From assembly GCA_946183625.1 (NCBI GenBank), contig CAMHCL010000078.1, positions 1 to 7,176 of the forward strand: a DNA stretch of 7,176 nucleotides, given 5' to 3'. A program made the translations under genes and the position numbers. A model generated the notes under the pieces. It saw only the letters and a list, made by a program, of their open reading frames with translations. It made no database searches and was not told where the DNA came from. Each line of letters starts with the position of its first letter. The first letter of the stretch is position 1. Below are positions 6,098-7,176 of the stretch, one piece after another. The stretch is from an uncultured Lachnospiraceae bacterium. Its GTDB lineage: Bacteria; Bacillota; Clostridia; Lachnospirales; Lachnospiraceae.

Positions 6098-7176
6098 ATG
6101 AGTAATATCATTAATATCATATCTAAATATCTGGTTCTTGTTTTCATGGCTCTTTATACCATTAAGTGCTTCACGTATTTTACGGCGAAAAACCATGAGA
6201 AGAGGGAAAGCAACCTTAAGAAACAGATATTTTACATATTTGTGATACATTTTCTATGTCACGTATGTCTGATCCTCTATACAGAGGAGCTTAAGATTGG
6301 AATCTATTATCTTATAGAGATAGCCATCGCCATTATATACATCGTGACTTATCGTAAAATGTACAAGGACTCGTCGAAGCTGTTGACCAACAACGTAGTT
6401 TTCCTGATGCTGATAGGTTATACCATGCTGCTGAGGCTGTCACCGGCACTTGCAGTAAGGCAGTTCATACTTGCTACAGTTGCGCTGGTGCTGACGCTTT
6501 TTGTGCCAATGCTCATGGGTAAGCTGAAGGAGATGAAGAACTGGTCGTACTTCTATGCTATTGCTGGTATTATTTTCCTGGCCATGGTTTTCGTTCCTGG
6601 AATCGGTGTGGAGAAGTTTGGCTCCAGAAACTGGATATATATTGCAGGAATAGGTATCCAGCCTATGGAATTTGTTAAGATACTCTTCATACTTTTCGTG
6701 GCCAGCGGACTTGTAAAGGCGTCCACATATAAGGACCTCTTTGTAAATGCGGCTATATCGGTACTGTTCATGCTCATCCTTGTTCTGGAGAAGGACTTCG
6801 GTGCAGTGATGCTTTTCTATATCGCATATTTCATGATGGTCTATCTGGCTACATCTAAGTTCAGATATGTACTTCTGGGATTGGGACTGGCTGTTATGGC
6901 GTGCCTTGTGGGTTATGTACTATTTAAGAATAATCTGTTTGCGCATGTCATGGTCAGGGTTGATGCATGGCGTGATCCATTTAAGAATCAGCAGACAGGT
7001 GGATATCAGGTATGTGAATCCCTGTTTGCAATAGGTACCGGAGGATTTATCGGAGCCGGACTCGGAGACGGTATGCCGGGATATATTCCGGTTTCGGAGA
7101 GTGATTTTATATTCGCTGCAATATGCGAAGAGCTTGGCGTTATATTCGGACTTTCGCTGATACTTATCTATCTCAG
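6098..7176 (+). CDS. SEDS-family peptidoglycan glycosyltransferase (FtsW/RodA/SpoVE), 3' end cut
   Basis: The frame opens at ATG 6098, 1 nt after the U32 stop, with AAAAGGA (6081-6087) 10 nt upstream, and stays open for 359 codons to the right edge. It encodes a polytopic membrane protein of the SEDS family, which polymerises lipid II into glycan strands together with a class B penicillin-binding protein. Family motifs are SRNWIYIAGIGIQPMEFVKI (176-195), LEKDFGAVML (230-239), GGYQVCESLFAIGTGGFIGAG (split around 301-321), and SESDFIFAAICEELG (333-347). Asp336 matches the essential Asp of E. coli RodA (D262) and FtsW (D297). The SEDS core seems to begin near residue 97. The first ~95 residues add about three hydrophobic segments (near 10-28, 44-61 and 67-84). 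Whether it acts in division, elongation or sporulation cannot be read here; proximity to zapA favours division. Several tens of residues, including the last helices, lie beyond the window. Confidence 0.92.
   Translation, partial: MSNIINIISKYLVLVFMALYTIKCFTYFTAKNHEKRESNLKKQIFYIFVIHFLCHVCLILYTEELKIGIYYLIEIAIAIIYIVTYRKMYKDSSKLLTNNVVFLMLIGYTMLLRLSPALAVRQFILATVALVLTLFVPMLMGKLKEMKNWSYFYAIAGIIFLAMVFVPGIGVEKFGSRNWIYIAGIGIQPMEFVKILFILFVASGLVKASTYKDLFVNAAISVLFMLILVLEKDFGAVMLFYIAYFMMVYLATSKFRYVLLGLGLAVMACLVGYVLFKNNLFAHVMVRVDAWRDPFKNQQTGGYQVCESLFAIGTGGFIGAGLGDGMPGYIPVSESDFIFAAICEELGVIFGLSLILIYL

Overview
The window reads as a chromosomal segment of an AT-rich, low-GC Gram-positive anaerobe of the class Clostridia, most likely a member of the Lachnospiraceae (Butyrivibrio/Pseudobutyrivibrio-like). 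This assignment rests on remembered family resemblance: the ~800-residue U32 protein, the SEDS protein with a long N-terminal membrane extension, the acidic DivIVA-domain protein, the Firmicutes-type ZapA, strong AGGAGG-like ribosome binding sites and A/T-rich spacers. No search could be run. All genes I can support lie on the + strand.

Left part (1-1615): the 3' end of an acidic protein of unknown function, probably exported, runs in from the left edge and stops at 923. A short AT-rich spacer carries a near-consensus sigma-A promoter (TTGAAA, 16-bp spacer, extended -10 TGTTATAAT). It drives a small DivIVA-domain protein (1047-1553) with a very acidic C-terminal tail. A perfect 11-bp stem with a T-rich tail follows at once, so this gene looks like a one-gene transcription unit.

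Right part (1658-7176): a tight head-to-tail series, ruvA, ruvB, zapA, a U32-family (RlhA-like) protein, and a SEDS-family (FtsW/RodA/SpoVE) gene cut by the right edge. From ruvB onward the gaps are 2 nt, an 8-nt overlap and 1 nt, so these genes are almost certainly co-transcribed and partly translationally coupled. RuvAB moves Holliday junctions, ZapA stabilises FtsZ filaments, the U32 protein probably hydroxylates RNA, and the SEDS protein polymerises peptidoglycan glycan strands. The neighbourhood thus combines recombination repair, translation-apparatus modification and septum or wall synthesis.

I see no mobile element, CRISPR array, tRNA, rRNA or convincing riboswitch, and no clear previously undescribed system. 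The points most worth a second look are the apparent loss of the second cysteine cluster in the U32 protein, the extra membrane segments ahead of the SEDS core, the terminator between the DivIVA-like gene and ruvA with no good promoter after it, and the unidentified protein at the left edge.
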